A DNA stretch of 14,744 nucleotides. Source: DATCVA01 sp036567205 (GTDB lineage Bacteria > Pseudomonadota > Gammaproteobacteria > Burkholderiales > Burkholderiaceae_B). Below the pieces are notes generated by a model. The model was given only the letters and a program-made list of their open reading frames with translations, did no database searches and was not told the origin of the DNA. Shown piece after piece: positions 6,261 through 14,609 of the stretch (the stretch's first letter is position 1; the number at the start of each line of letters is the position of its first letter). The stretch lies in contig DATCVA010000114.1 in NCBI GenBank assembly GCA_036567205.1, positions 1-14,744 of the forward strand, given 5' to 3'. Position numbers and translations under genes: made by a program.

Positions 6261-8339
6261 ATGTTGGATAGCAGTTATAACAGTCTTCTGGTCGTCTGCT
6301 CCTTCCTTGTAGCCATCCTTGCATCCTATACAGCATTGGATATGGCCAGCCGGATAGCCACCTCAAAAGGGCTCGCTGCTCGCAGCTGGTGGGCCGGGGG
6401 TTCTTTTGCCATGGGCCTGGGTATCTGGTCCATGCATTTTATTGGCATGCTGGCCTTTCGCTTACCGATTGAACTTGGCTACGACCCCTGGATTACGCTG
6501 CTTTCACTACTAATCGCCGTCGCCTCGTCGGCTTTCGCATTATGGGTGGCCTCTCGTAAAGTATTGTCCCCGCAACGGCTCGCTTGCGGCGCACTGGTCA
6601 TGGGCGCCGGAGTGGCCGGGATGCATTATTCCGGGATGGCCGCCATGCGCATGGTGCCCGGTATCGAATACGACCCGGCCTTATTTGCGTTATCCATTGT
6701 AATTGCCATCGTAGTGTCAGGCGTTGCCTTGTGGATGGCATTTCAACTGTCTCGCCATGTCTCGCATATCCGATGGTTACGAATGGGCGCGGCAGTAATC
6801 ATGGGTTGCGCTATTGTCGGCATGCATTACAGCGGAATGGCCGCAGCGCAGTTTCCTTTGGGCAGCGTATGCGGAGCGGCCCACTTCGGTATAAACACTG
6901 ACTGGCTGTCCCTTTTGGTTATTTTGGTGGCTGTGGCCGTGCTGAGCCTGGCATTACTTATCTCCGAAGCGCGTACGATCAGCTTGACTGCATCGCTCGA
7001 CGAAGCAAACCAGAAACTTCAACACCAAGCTTTGCACGACACGCTTACGCGGCTTCCCAATCGCGCCCTGCTGGAAGACCGGATCGAACAAACAATTCAG
7101 GCCGCGGCCCGCAGCCGGTCGCGCTTCTCCCTGTTCTTTCTGGATCTGGACGGTTTCAAGGCGATCAATGACGCTTACGGACACTCGACCGGCGACCTGC
7201 TATTGATTAAGGTTGGCGAACGCCTCATGGCTAACGTACGTGCCAGCGACACAATTGCGCGCGTAGGCGGCGACGAGTTCGTCCTGGTTAGCCCCGGTGT
7301 CGGCACCCCTTCGGATGTTGTCACCCTTGCGGCAAAAATAGTGGGACTCGTCTCGCAACCTTTCTGGGTGCAAGGGCTTGAATTACGTGTATCAACGAGT
7401 ATTGGCATTGCAATCTACCCTGACGATGGTAACAATCAGCATGCCTTAATGATCAATGCCGATGCGGCCATGTACCACAGCAAGGATCTTGGAAGAAACC
7501 GGTATTCGTTCTTTGATCCGTCAATGAATGTTAATGCGCAGGATCAGCTGCAACTTATGCACGACTTGCGTCTGGCGATTGATCGAAGCGAGTTGCTTTT
7601 GCATTATCAACCCAAATTCAATGATCCTGACGGGCCTGTAACGGGTGTGGAAGCTTTAATCCGGTGGCAGCACCCCACGCGCGGCATGCTGTCGCCAGAC
7701 AAATTTATTCCATTAGCCGAAAAAACGGGATTAATTATCCCCATGGGCAAGTGGGTGCTTGACGAAGCCTGCCGGCAACTCAGGCAGTGGCGAGACACGG
7801 CAGGAGCCGACTGGACTATTGCTGTAAATCTTTCGCCCCTTCAATTTAGCCATATCGAGCTTGTTAGCACCGTGCGCGATACCCTGGACCGCCATCTTCT
7901 TTTCCCCGGCAGCCTAATACTGGAAATAACCGAATCTACGGCCATGCGTGACGTTAATGCCAGCATGGTCATCCTGCAACAGCTTCATGAAATGGGGGTA
8001 AAAATTTCCATCGATGACTTTGGCACAGGTTATTCCAGTCTGCTTTACCTAAAACGTTTGCCCGCCAGCGAATTGAAAATTGATCGCGGCTTCATTAACG
8101 AACTTATGCACGATACCGAAGATGCGGCCATTGTATCGGCCATCGTTTTATTGGGGCAGGCGCTAAAGCTGAATATCGTTGCAGAAGGCGTCGAGACCCT
8201 AGAGCAGCAAGAGTTTCTAACGGGACTAGGCTGCAACGCACTACAAGGCTATTTGCTTGGGCGCCCCCTTCCACCGCAACAATTCCTGGATGCAGCACTG
8301 GCAAAAGAAGAAAAAGCCAGACAAAGAATGGCGCAGTAA
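6261..8339 (+). CDS. MHYT-GGDEF-EAL membrane protein for cyclic-di-GMP turnover
   Basis: A 692-residue inner-membrane protein. The N-terminal half has about seven helices with three MHYT-type motifs: MHFIG (about residue 58), MHYSG (121) and MHYSG (188), thought to bind a metal (copper) and sense O2, CO or NO. The GGDEF domain is intact (RVGGDEF, about 334-340), with the product-inhibition site RASD exactly five residues before GGDEF. The EAL domain is also intact: VEALIRWQHP (about 463-472), NLSPLQF, EITES, IDDFGTGYSS, LKIDRGF, VAEGVET and LQGYLLGRPL. Both synthesis of c-di-GMP from GTP and its hydrolysis to pGpG are therefore possible; which dominates cannot be told. Start ATG 6261 follows AAAGGA (6249-6254) by 6 bases; the frame is open from ATG 6207, but that 18-residue extension lacks a ribosome site. 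It ends 16 bp from the convergent slipin gene. Confidence 0.93.
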   Translation: MLDSSYNSLLVVCSFLVAILASYTALDMASRIATSKGLAARSWWAGGSFAMGLGIWSMHFIGMLAFRLPIELGYDPWITLLSLLIAVASSAFALWVASRKVLSPQRLACGALVMGAGVAGMHYSGMAAMRMVPGIEYDPALFALSIVIAIVVSGVALWMAFQLSRHVSHIRWLRMGAAVIMGCAIVGMHYSGMAAAQFPLGSVCGAAHFGINTDWLSLLVILVAVAVLSLALLISEARTISLTASLDEANQKLQHQALHDTLTRLPNRALLEDRIEQTIQAAARSRSRFSLFFLDLDGFKAINDAYGHSTGDLLLIKVGERLMANVRASDTIARVGGDEFVLVSPGVGTPSDVVTLAAKIVGLVSQPFWVQGLELRVSTSIGIAIYPDDGNNQHALMINADAAMYHSKDLGRNRYSFFDPSMNVNAQDQLQLMHDLRLAIDRSELLLHYQPKFNDPDGPVTGVEALIRWQHPTRGMLSPDKFIPLAEKTGLIIPMGKWVLDEACRQLRQWRDTAGADWTIAVNLSPLQFSHIELVSTVRDTLDRHLLFPGSLILEITESTAMRDVNASMVILQQLHEMGVKISIDDFGTGYSSLLYLKRLPASELKIDRGFINELMHDTEDAAIVSAIVLLGQALKLNIVAEGVETLEQQEFLTGLGCNALQGYLLGRPLPPQQFLDAALAKEEKARQRMAQ

Positions 8340-8355
8340 TGGTGAACCAGCAATA

Positions 8356-9228
8356 CTACGCAGCAGGATCAATCCGTTGCGGCAAATCAGGTTGAGTGGG
8401 CTGATCCGGCAAGCTGGGAGAATGGGAAGGCTGCGGCGGATTGACATGGGGAACAGCTGGCATACCAGATCCGCCTGATCTGTCCATTAAGGTTGACAGC
8501 AAATCAACCGGAACCGGAAAAACCAGGGTAGAACTTTTGTCGCCGGCGACTTGCGTCAAGGTTTGCAAATAGCGCAGTTGCATGGCCGACGGCTGCTGTG
8601 CAAGGATTTCCGCAGCTTCCATCAAGGCTTGCGCAGCTTGCTTTTCACCCTCGGCGTGAATCACTTTTGCGCGACGCTCACGCTCGGCCTCGGCTTGACG
8701 GGCGATCGCCCGTATCATGTTTTCATTCAGGTCGATGTGTTTAATTTCTACGTTAGTGACCTTGATTCCCCATGAATCGGTCTGTGCGTCGAGTATTTTC
8801 TGCACGTCAAGATTTAACTTTTCGCGCTCGGACAACATATCGTCCAGCTCGTGTTTGCCCAATACAGCCCGCAAAGTGGTTTGCGCCAATTGACTAGTGG
8901 CTTCAAGGTAGCGCTCTACCTGGATAATGGCTTTTTCAGGTGCTATAACCCGGAAATACAATACCGCATTAACTTTAACCGAAACGTTATCGCGCGAGAT
9001 TACGTCCTGGCTGGGCACATCCATGGTTACGACCCGCAAATCGACCCGCACCATCTGCTGCAGGCCTGGTATAACGACAATAAGTCCGGGGCCTTTTACT
9101 TTGGTGAATCGGCCCAGGGTAAAAATAACGCCGCGCTGGTATTCGCGTAGTATTTTGATGGCATTAAATGCTACCAACAACAAAATAATAACTACTGCGC
9201 TTAAGCCTATGTTGAAGTTGTAAAACAT
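8356..9228 (-). CDS. Slipin / stomatin-like SPFH membrane protein
   Basis: A 290-residue stomatin-family protein. It has one N-terminal membrane helix (residues about 8-22), then the SPFH domain starting REYQRGVIFTLGRF (28-41) with GPGLIVVIPGLQQMVRVDLR and DVPSQDVISRDNVSVKVNAVLYFRV. A charged helical region follows (RQAEAERERRAKVIHAEGEKQAAQALMEAAEILA, about 177-210) that mediates oligomerisation, then the conserved LQTLTQVAGDKSSTLVFPVPVDLL. Slipins form membrane microdomain scaffolds and are paired with NfeD proteases. The last 40 residues are Pro/Ser/Gln-rich and look disordered. The ATG at 9228 lies only 3 nt after the nfeD stop; the G-run closing nfeD is the likely ribosome site, so translation is coupled. 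No terminator is visible in the 16 bp to the convergent gene. Confidence 0.93.
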   Translation of the reverse strand: MFYNFNIGLSAVVIILLLVAFNAIKILREYQRGVIFTLGRFTKVKGPGLIVVIPGLQQMVRVDLRVVTMDVPSQDVISRDNVSVKVNAVLYFRVIAPEKAIIQVERYLEATSQLAQTTLRAVLGKHELDDMLSEREKLNLDVQKILDAQTDSWGIKVTNVEIKHIDLNENMIRAIARQAEAERERRAKVIHAEGEKQAAQALMEAAEILAQQPSAMQLRYLQTLTQVAGDKSSTLVFPVPVDLLSTLMDRSGGSGMPAVPHVNPPQPSHSPSLPDQPTQPDLPQRIDPAA

Positions 9229-9231
9229 GTC

Positions 9232-10704
9232 TTACCCCCCAGCCTGTGCTGTACTGTGATGATTAGAGCCCGTCTGTCCGGTCCGGATATTAGTGGCGGC
9301 TGGCTCAACTTGTAACGTTAAGCCATCAATTGCGATCACTCGCACCGCATCGCCAGACATCAACGTTGCATTACTTTTTACCCGCCAGCTTTCCCCTCGT
9401 ACGTCAGCATAAATCTGACGTTTGCCGACACTTGTGACTACTCCTTCCAGCCCCAGCATTTCTTCACGACCGGTAACGACTCGATGCTTATGGGCACGAG
9501 CCGCCATGGCTGCTATGACTAGCAAAAAAGCAATACTGACAATTGCCGTGCCTATCAAAAATGGAATGGAAATATCGAACCCCGGTACATTAGTATCCAT
9601 CAAAAACAGCCCGCCAAGAATGAAAGAAACCAAACCGCCGGCTCCGATTACGCCAAAACTCGGAAGAAAAACCTCAGCCATCATTAAAATGGCTCCGACG
9701 GCGATTAACGCAACCCCGACCCAATTTACCGGCAACAACTGAAAGGCGTACAAACCCAATAAAAGGCAAATCAACCCCGCAACGCCCGGCAGCGCCATGC
9801 CTGGGCTGGTCAATTCAAAAAACAATCCATAAATGCCAACCATCATCAGGACAACGGCAACTTGCGGATTGGCTATAACGTCAAGTATTTGATTGCGCCA
9901 GTCGGGCACTACCCGTTCTATGGTGGCGTTGGCGGTAGCCAGCCGCACTGTTTGACCGGAGTCCAGCGTAACCTGGCGGCCATCGACCTTGGCTAACAAG
10001 TCGTCAAGATCGTTGGCGACAAGATCAATAACATTGGATTTGAGTGCTTCTTGAGCCGACATGCTCGCCGCATCGAACACGGCTTTCTGGGCGAATTCGA
10101 TGTTTCGGCCACGCAGTTCGGCCAGGCTGCGAATATAGGCAGCAGCGTCATTGGTGACTTTATTCGTCATTGTGTCGCTGCTGCGATTAATCGGCGCCGC
10201 CTTGCCGGCGGGTGCGGAATCGCCGGACGCGGGCGCATTGGCGGGCGATTCTTTATCGGACGGCTCGGACGGAGAGCTACCCGGCACACCTATGGAAACG
10301 GGCGATGCAGCACCTAAATTACTGGCTGGCGTCATGGCTGCTATATGGCTGGCATACAAAATAAACGTACCAGCGCTAGCGGCTCGCGCACCAGAGGGAC
10401 TGACGAATGTAGCGATCGGCACCGGCGAAGACAGAATACGCTTAATGATGGCTCGCATTGATGTATCGAGCCCGCCCGGAGTGTCGAGCTCGATGATGAC
10501 CAACGCTGCTTTTTCGTCGGCGGCCTTGGATATTCCGCGGATAAGGAAGTCGGATGTGGCCGGGCTAACAATTCCATCGACCCGAAGCGCCACCACTTTA
10601 GGCTGAGTTAGACTGTCTTGCCCCCAACTGATCGCCATAACAGCCAGACTGCCCAAGAGCAGCAACGAGCCAAATGCAATCAGGCGTTGTAGTGCTCCGT
10701 TCAT
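9232..10704 (-). CDS. NfeD family membrane-bound serine protease (ClpP class, slipin partner)
   Basis: A 490-residue long-form NfeD protein. An N-terminal signal/anchor (7-26) is followed by a ClpP/SppA-like protease domain with LDTPGGLDTSMR (73-84) and the nucleophile loop GARAASAGTFI (Ser110 by analogy to Ser97 of Pyrococcus PH1510). The general base is in NKVTNDAAAYIRSLAELRGRN (Lys182, analogous to Lys138). Between them sits an Ala/Pro/Ser-rich linker (about 137-178) making the Ser-Lys spacing about 31 residues longer than in PH1510. The middle (about 283-400) has four to five membrane helices, and the C-terminus is the NfeD OB-fold (GLEGVVTSVG...GESWRVKS...GDAVRVIAIDGLTLQVEP). PH1510 cleaves the hydrophobic C-terminal part of its stomatin partner, so the slipin encoded 3 nt downstream is the expected substrate. 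ATG 10704 follows AAGGAG by 6 bases. Confidence 0.92.
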   Translation of the reverse strand: MNGALQRLIAFGSLLLLGSLAVMAISWGQDSLTQPKVVALRVDGIVSPATSDFLIRGISKAADEKAALVIIELDTPGGLDTSMRAIIKRILSSPVPIATFVSPSGARAASAGTFILYASHIAAMTPASNLGAASPVSIGVPGSSPSEPSDKESPANAPASGDSAPAGKAAPINRSSDTMTNKVTNDAAAYIRSLAELRGRNIEFAQKAVFDAASMSAQEALKSNVIDLVANDLDDLLAKVDGRQVTLDSGQTVRLATANATIERVVPDWRNQILDVIANPQVAVVLMMVGIYGLFFELTSPGMALPGVAGLICLLLGLYAFQLLPVNWVGVALIAVGAILMMAEVFLPSFGVIGAGGLVSFILGGLFLMDTNVPGFDISIPFLIGTAIVSIAFLLVIAAMAARAHKHRVVTGREEMLGLEGVVTSVGKRQIYADVRGESWRVKSNATLMSGDAVRVIAIDGLTLQVEPAATNIRTGQTGSNHHSTAQAGG

Positions 10705-10766
10705 GGCGAGCTCCTTAAGCCGGCTAGACGCATACAGGCGTGAAACCTGTGCGGCGTTACGATTCA

Positions 10767-10772
10767 GTATAG
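10767..10772 (-). promoter_or_regulatory. Candidate -10 element upstream of nfeD
   Basis: Reading the minus strand, TATACT matches five of six -10 bases about 60 bp before the nfeD start, in the 119-bp gap after the DUF488 gene. The region 17 bp upstream shows no convincing -35. A small hairpin, ACAGG with CCTGT around 7 bases (10734-10750), would lie in the leader. The gap suggests nfeD-slipin has its own promoter. Confidence 0.35.
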
Positions 10773-10823
10773 CCCAGTACCAGTGGCACTGTATCTACGT
10801 GTTCATGGCTACAATCCTGTATT

Positions 10824-11204
10824 TCATCTTTTGCGCATACCCATGGCGACTCGTTCCAGCTCGTCGGCCAGGATCAAGGCATGATTGTGCCGGGTGTCTT
10901 TAGCCGCATATATCAGGGATATAGTAGGGGCCGCGGCACTGGCCAGCAAATCGCGCATACGTGCAAGCTGCTCTTCCGAGCGCAGCTCATTTTGGTAGCT
11001 TTGACGAAATTGATCCCAATGTTCGACCTTGTGGCCGAACCATGTGCGCAGCGCGGGACTGGGCGCGAGGTCTTTGCACCAAAGGTCAAACGTAAAATTT
11101 TCTTTGGATAAACCTCGCGGCCATAAACGATCCACAAACACACGATAGCCGTCTTCGGGCGCAGCAGCATCGTAAGCCCGTTTTGTCTGAACATGCACGC
11201 TCAT
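10824..11204 (-). CDS. DUF488 family protein (YeaO-like)
   Basis: A 126-residue cytoplasmic protein of typical DUF488/COG3189 length. It shows the family hallmarks RVFVDRLWPRG (residues 21-31), WCKDLAPSPALRTWFGH (42-58), the aromatic spacing W63-x2-F66-x3-Y70 with a following NEL, and a central strand ISLIYAAKDTRHNHALIL (95-112). The biochemical role of the family is not established, so none is assigned. The ATG at 11204 is preceded by AGGAG with about 6 bases spacing. It starts 25 bp after the end of fumC on the same strand, so co-transcription with fumC is likely; there is no terminator between them. Confidence 0.88.
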   Translation of the reverse strand: MSVHVQTKRAYDAAAPEDGYRVFVDRLWPRGLSKENFTFDLWCKDLAPSPALRTWFGHKVEHWDQFRQSYQNELRSEEQLARMRDLLASAAAPTISLIYAAKDTRHNHALILADELERVAMGMRKR

Positions 11205-11229
11205 GATCCGCTCCTGTTTTCGCCCTGCC

Positions 11230-12624
11230 TTAACTATGAGTCATATCGATCGGGACTATCCATTCGTCGTATTGCGCAGCACTGACATAGCCTAAGGTTA
11301 GCGCGGCTTCGCGCAGCGTGGTTTTTTCCTTCTGGGCCTTTTTGGCGATAGCAGCCGCTTTGTCGTAACCGATATGACGGTTAAGCGCTGTGACCAGCAT
11401 TAAATTCTTTTCAAGGTTTTCGTGAATTTTTTCGAGATCGGGTTCGAGGCCGACCGCGCAGTGCTCGTTGAACGCGTGGCATGCATCACCAATAAGCTGA
11501 ATACTTTCAAGTACATTATGAACCATAACAGGCTTGTACACGTTCAGCTGAAAATTGCCTTGGCTGCCGGCAAAAGCAGTAGCTGCATCATTGCCAAATA
11601 CTTGCACGCAAACCATGGTCATCGCCTCACATTGAGTGGGGTTGACTTTACCCGGCATTATCGATGAGCCCGGTTCGTTATCGGGAATAATCAATTCGCC
11701 AATGCCGCAACGCGGGCCGCTGGCCAGCCAGCGTACATCATTAGCCATTTTCATAAGCGCACCTGCCAATGTACGCAAGGCCGCCGATAAATTCACTAAT
11801 GCATCGTGGGCCGACAACGCAAAGAACTTGTTCGCTGCCGAGCGAAATGGCAAGCCAGTGATTTCGACAATGTAATTGGACGCAACTTCGCCAAAACGGG
11901 GGTGGGCATTTAAACCTGTTCCAACGGCCGTACCGCCTATTGCCAAGTCGTAAATACCGGGCAACGCAGCCCTTACCACGGCTAAAGCAAAATCGATCTG
12001 AGCCACCCACGCACCAATTTCCTGACCGAGCGTAATCGGCGTCGCATCCTGCAAATGAGTACGGCCCGTTTTGACAACCCCATGAAACTCAGTGGCCTTG
12101 GCGGCTAGCGTATCGCGCAATTGCGTCACCGCCGGCAACAGGTGCTGATTAAGCTCTTGTGCCACAGCAATATGCATGGCAGTGGGAAATGTATCGTTGG
12201 AGGACTGCCCCCGATTCACGTGGTCGTTAGGGTGAACCGGCGTTTTACTGCCTTGTTCCCCGCCAGCGATTTCAATAGCCCGATTCGAGATGACTTCGTT
12301 GGCGTTCATATTCGATTGCGTGCCCGAGCCGGTTTGAAAAACGACTAACGGAAACTCATCGTCAAGCTGGCCGGCAATGACTTCGTCTGCAGCCTGGGTA
12401 ATAAGGTCCGCAATATTCCGAGGCAGTTCGCCAAGCTCGGCATTAGCCTGAGCCGCGGCTTTTTTAAGAATGCCTAACGCCCTTATGACTGAAGGCTGCC
12501 ATTGAAAACGAGCAACGCCTATAGGAAAGTTTTGTATGGAGCGTTGTGTTTGCGCCCCCCAATAATGCGTGGCGGGTACGTCGATCGCACCCATAGAGTC
12601 GGTTTCAACTCGGTTCGCCGCCAT
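11230..12624 (-). CDS. fumC: Class II fumarate hydratase (fumarase C)
   Basis: A 464-residue TCA-cycle enzyme that converts fumarate and water to L-malate in the cytoplasm, as a homotetramer without an iron-sulfur cluster. The N-terminus VETDSMGAIDVPATHYWGAQ is typical of FumC. Active-site segments are complete: TGSGTQSNMNANEV (98-111), HPNDHVNRGQSSNDTFPTAMH (131-151), TGRTHLQDATP with His190, GGTAVGTGLNAHP, and the superfamily signature GSSIMPGKVNPTQCE (319-333) containing the catalytic Ser of the mobile loop. The full-length match and these motifs separate it from aspartase and argininosuccinate lyase. ATG 12624 follows AGGAG with 6 bases spacing. The gene is 80 bp downstream of the Epd-like gene and probably heads the fumC-DUF488 unit. 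As an iron-free fumarase it would work under oxidative or iron stress. Confidence 0.96.
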   Translation of the reverse strand: MAANRVETDSMGAIDVPATHYWGAQTQRSIQNFPIGVARFQWQPSVIRALGILKKAAAQANAELGELPRNIADLITQAADEVIAGQLDDEFPLVVFQTGSGTQSNMNANEVISNRAIEIAGGEQGSKTPVHPNDHVNRGQSSNDTFPTAMHIAVAQELNQHLLPAVTQLRDTLAAKATEFHGVVKTGRTHLQDATPITLGQEIGAWVAQIDFALAVVRAALPGIYDLAIGGTAVGTGLNAHPRFGEVASNYIVEITGLPFRSAANKFFALSAHDALVNLSAALRTLAGALMKMANDVRWLASGPRCGIGELIIPDNEPGSSIMPGKVNPTQCEAMTMVCVQVFGNDAATAFAGSQGNFQLNVYKPVMVHNVLESIQLIGDACHAFNEHCAVGLEPDLEKIHENLEKNLMLVTALNRHIGYDKAAAIAKKAQKEKTTLREAALTLGYVSAAQYDEWIVPIDMTHS

Positions 12625-12704
12625 AATTTGCTCCTGAAAAGTTAACCAATCACGTAAATGAACGCTTGCTGCCGAGCTGAAGACCCGGCGTGGGTTGTTC
12701 GTCG

Positions 12705-13781
12705 CTATCGAGCCGCTCCCGCACGCGCGCTTACCGCGACCCTGCCATTGTCAGCAGCCATTTTATCTGCCCAGAAAGCCGCTACATCCAGCATGCGATT
12801 GGCAAAACCCCACTCGTTGTCAAACCAAACCAGCAGGTTTGCAAGACGCCGTCCATTGATGCGAGTCTGGCTGCCATCGATAATTGCTGAATGAGAATTG
12901 TGGTTAAAGTCGACGGATGCATGCGGATTATCGGAATAAGCTATCAAGCCGGTGTATTGCCTGGCCGCCGAGATCATCAATGTGTTGATCATTGCCACGG
13001 TAACGTCATGCTTGAGCTCTACCATCAAGTCGATTGCCGAGACATTTAAGGTCGGAACCCTGATAGCTTTGGCAACTACCTTGTCCCTAAGCTCGGGAAG
13101 CAGCCGTTCCACGCCTTGTGCCAGCCCTGTTGATACCGGAATGATCGACTGCATGGCCGACCGCGTACGGCGCAAATCGGAATGATGATAGCCATCGATC
13201 ATTGGCTGATCGTTCATGACAGAGTGCAGCGTCGTCAAAAATGCATGCTCAATACCAAAGGTTCGATGCAACAGGTCAAGCGTTGGAACAATGGCATTAG
13301 TCGTGCAAGAGGCATTGGAAACCAGCCCTTCGTCGCCCGAAAGCAATTCGTGATTAACACCGTAAACCACCGTTAAATCGACATCTTGCCCACTGTGCCC
13401 CGGCTGCGACAACAAGACTCGCGGGCACCCCGCCTCAAGAAACCGGGTAAGCTCGCCGCGCGAGCCAAACTGGCCCGAACACTCGATAAGAATATCTATA
13501 CCCAAGCCTTTCCAGTCGACGCCCTCGGGTGTACGCGAATGGCTTACCTTGATAGTCTGCCCATTGACCTTCAGACAGTTCAGGCCTTGCTCGACAACGC
13601 CCGAAAATACACCATGCGTCGAATCAAAACGCGTCAGATAAGCCATGGTGTCCAAATCGGCGGGCTCGTTTATGGCCACAATCTGAAATCTGTTTTTTAA
13701 AGGCGACTCGTGAAGAGCTCGTAGAAAACATCGGCCAACCCGGCCATAACCGTTGATTGCCAAACGGATCGGACTATTCAT
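12705..13781 (-). CDS. Glyceraldehyde-3-phosphate dehydrogenase family enzyme, Epd-like (erythrose-4-phosphate dehydrogenase)
   Basis: A 358-residue cytoplasmic NAD-dependent aldehyde dehydrogenase. AINGYGRVGR (8-17) is the nucleotide-binding loop; NASCTTN (156-162) holds catalytic Cys159, His186 is the base, and WFDNEWGFANRMLD (319-332) closes the fold. Several segments resemble E. coli Epd more than GapA: NEPAD (Epd NELAD), ECSGQFGSRGE (Epd CTGVYGSRE), LHSVMNDQPMIDGYH where GapA-type proteins have HAYTNDQ, and SVDFNHNSHSAIIDGSQTR (Epd SVDFNHDPHSAIVDGTQTR). Epd oxidises erythrose-4-phosphate to 4-phosphoerythronate for pyridoxal phosphate synthesis; a GAPDH role is not excluded. The ATG at 13781 is chosen over an in-frame GTG at 13790; neither has a strong ribosome site. 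The C-terminal tail of about 25 residues (ADNGRVAVSARAGAAR) is longer than usual. Start is 45 bp after the SDR stop. Confidence 0.85.
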   Translation of the reverse strand: MNSPIRLAINGYGRVGRCFLRALHESPLKNRFQIVAINEPADLDTMAYLTRFDSTHGVFSGVVEQGLNCLKVNGQTIKVSHSRTPEGVDWKGLGIDILIECSGQFGSRGELTRFLEAGCPRVLLSQPGHSGQDVDLTVVYGVNHELLSGDEGLVSNASCTTNAIVPTLDLLHRTFGIEHAFLTTLHSVMNDQPMIDGYHHSDLRRTRSAMQSIIPVSTGLAQGVERLLPELRDKVVAKAIRVPTLNVSAIDLMVELKHDVTVAMINTLMISAARQYTGLIAYSDNPHASVDFNHNSHSAIIDGSQTRINGRRLANLLVWFDNEWGFANRMLDVAAFWADKMAADNGRVAVSARAGAAR

Positions 13782-13826
13782 AAAAGACACTCGACTCTGT
13801 ATTGCTACGTATTACTCTGTTGTTAA

Positions 13827-14609
13827 TTAGAAGGTTACCGAGAACCCGCCATCTACCACCAATATATGCCCATTTACATACGAAGCGGCGGAAGATGCCA
13901 GAAACACGGCCGCACCGGTGATTTCCGATGGCTGGGCCCATCGCCCTAACGGGTTGCGCCCCACCACAATGGGGCCTTTAACAGGATCGGTAGCCAATGC
14001 GGAGTTGGTTTCAGTGGCGAACGTACCCGGCGCTATGCCATTGCTGGTAATTGCATGAGGACCATATTCAACCGCTAACGCCCGGACCATGCCGCTTAGC
14101 CCTTGTTTTGCCACTGGATAAATCGCATCGCCGGCTCGCGCCAGGCCACCCGCAATCGACGTTAAAGTAATGATACGCCCCGGCAGGTGTTCCGCGACCA
14201 TCGCGTTGGCAGCTAGTTTGGATAAATGCACAGCCGCAATCAGGTCAATATTCATAACCTCAAGAATTTCGGCAAGTGTGGCCTCGGCCAGAGTCTTGCG
14301 AATTCGTATTCCGACATTATTTACCAGAATATCGGGAGTGCCGATTTGCGTACAAACCTGATTGAAGGCGGCTTGCTGCTGGTGTAGCTGGCCAATATCG
14401 TGAACCAATGGATAGGCGCTGTAGCCTTGCTGAGCAAGGCATTCAACCGCAGCGGCAACTCGATTGGTATCGCGGCCATTGATAATTACCCGTGCGCCGC
14501 TGGCTGCATAAGCCTGGGCCATTGCAAAGCCCAAACCTTGTGTTGAGCCGGTGATCAAAGCTATGCGGCCTTCCAGCGAAAAACTGGGCGCTCCTGTTGC
14601 ACTACTCAT
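13827..14609 (-). CDS. SDR family oxidoreductase, gluconate 5-dehydrogenase-like
   Basis: A 260-residue classical short-chain dehydrogenase. The Rossmann motif TGSTQGLG (20-27) binds the cofactor, NGRD (44-47) follows the second strand, NNVG (97-100) replaces the usual NNAG, and the catalytic set is Asn120, Ser151, Tyr164 and Lys168 (YPVAK). The N-terminus FSLEGRIALITGSTQGLG, the NGRD segment and the tail GAAVFLASSAASYVNGHILVVDGGF resemble gluconate 5-dehydrogenase (IdnO/Gno), which interconverts gluconate and 5-ketogluconate; SDR substrates are hard to infer, so the symbol is withheld. The start is ATG 14609, 6 bases after an AGG-containing site; the frame is open to 14687 but that extension is not SDR-like. 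Its first codons overlap the stop of the preceding gene by 8 bp, implying translational coupling. Confidence 0.85.
   Translation of the reverse strand: MSSATGAPSFSLEGRIALITGSTQGLGFAMAQAYAASGARVIINGRDTNRVAAAVECLAQQGYSAYPLVHDIGQLHQQQAAFNQVCTQIGTPDILVNNVGIRIRKTLAEATLAEILEVMNIDLIAAVHLSKLAANAMVAEHLPGRIITLTSIAGGLARAGDAIYPVAKQGLSGMVRALAVEYGPHAITSNGIAPGTFATETNSALATDPVKGPIVVGRNPLGRWAQPSEITGAAVFLASSAASYVNGHILVVDGGFSVTF

Noticed and set aside
12625..12704. Possible terminator between the Epd-like gene and fumC
   Set aside because: Only a 4-bp stem (ACCC/GGGT) is visible and no T-tract follows on the minus strand.
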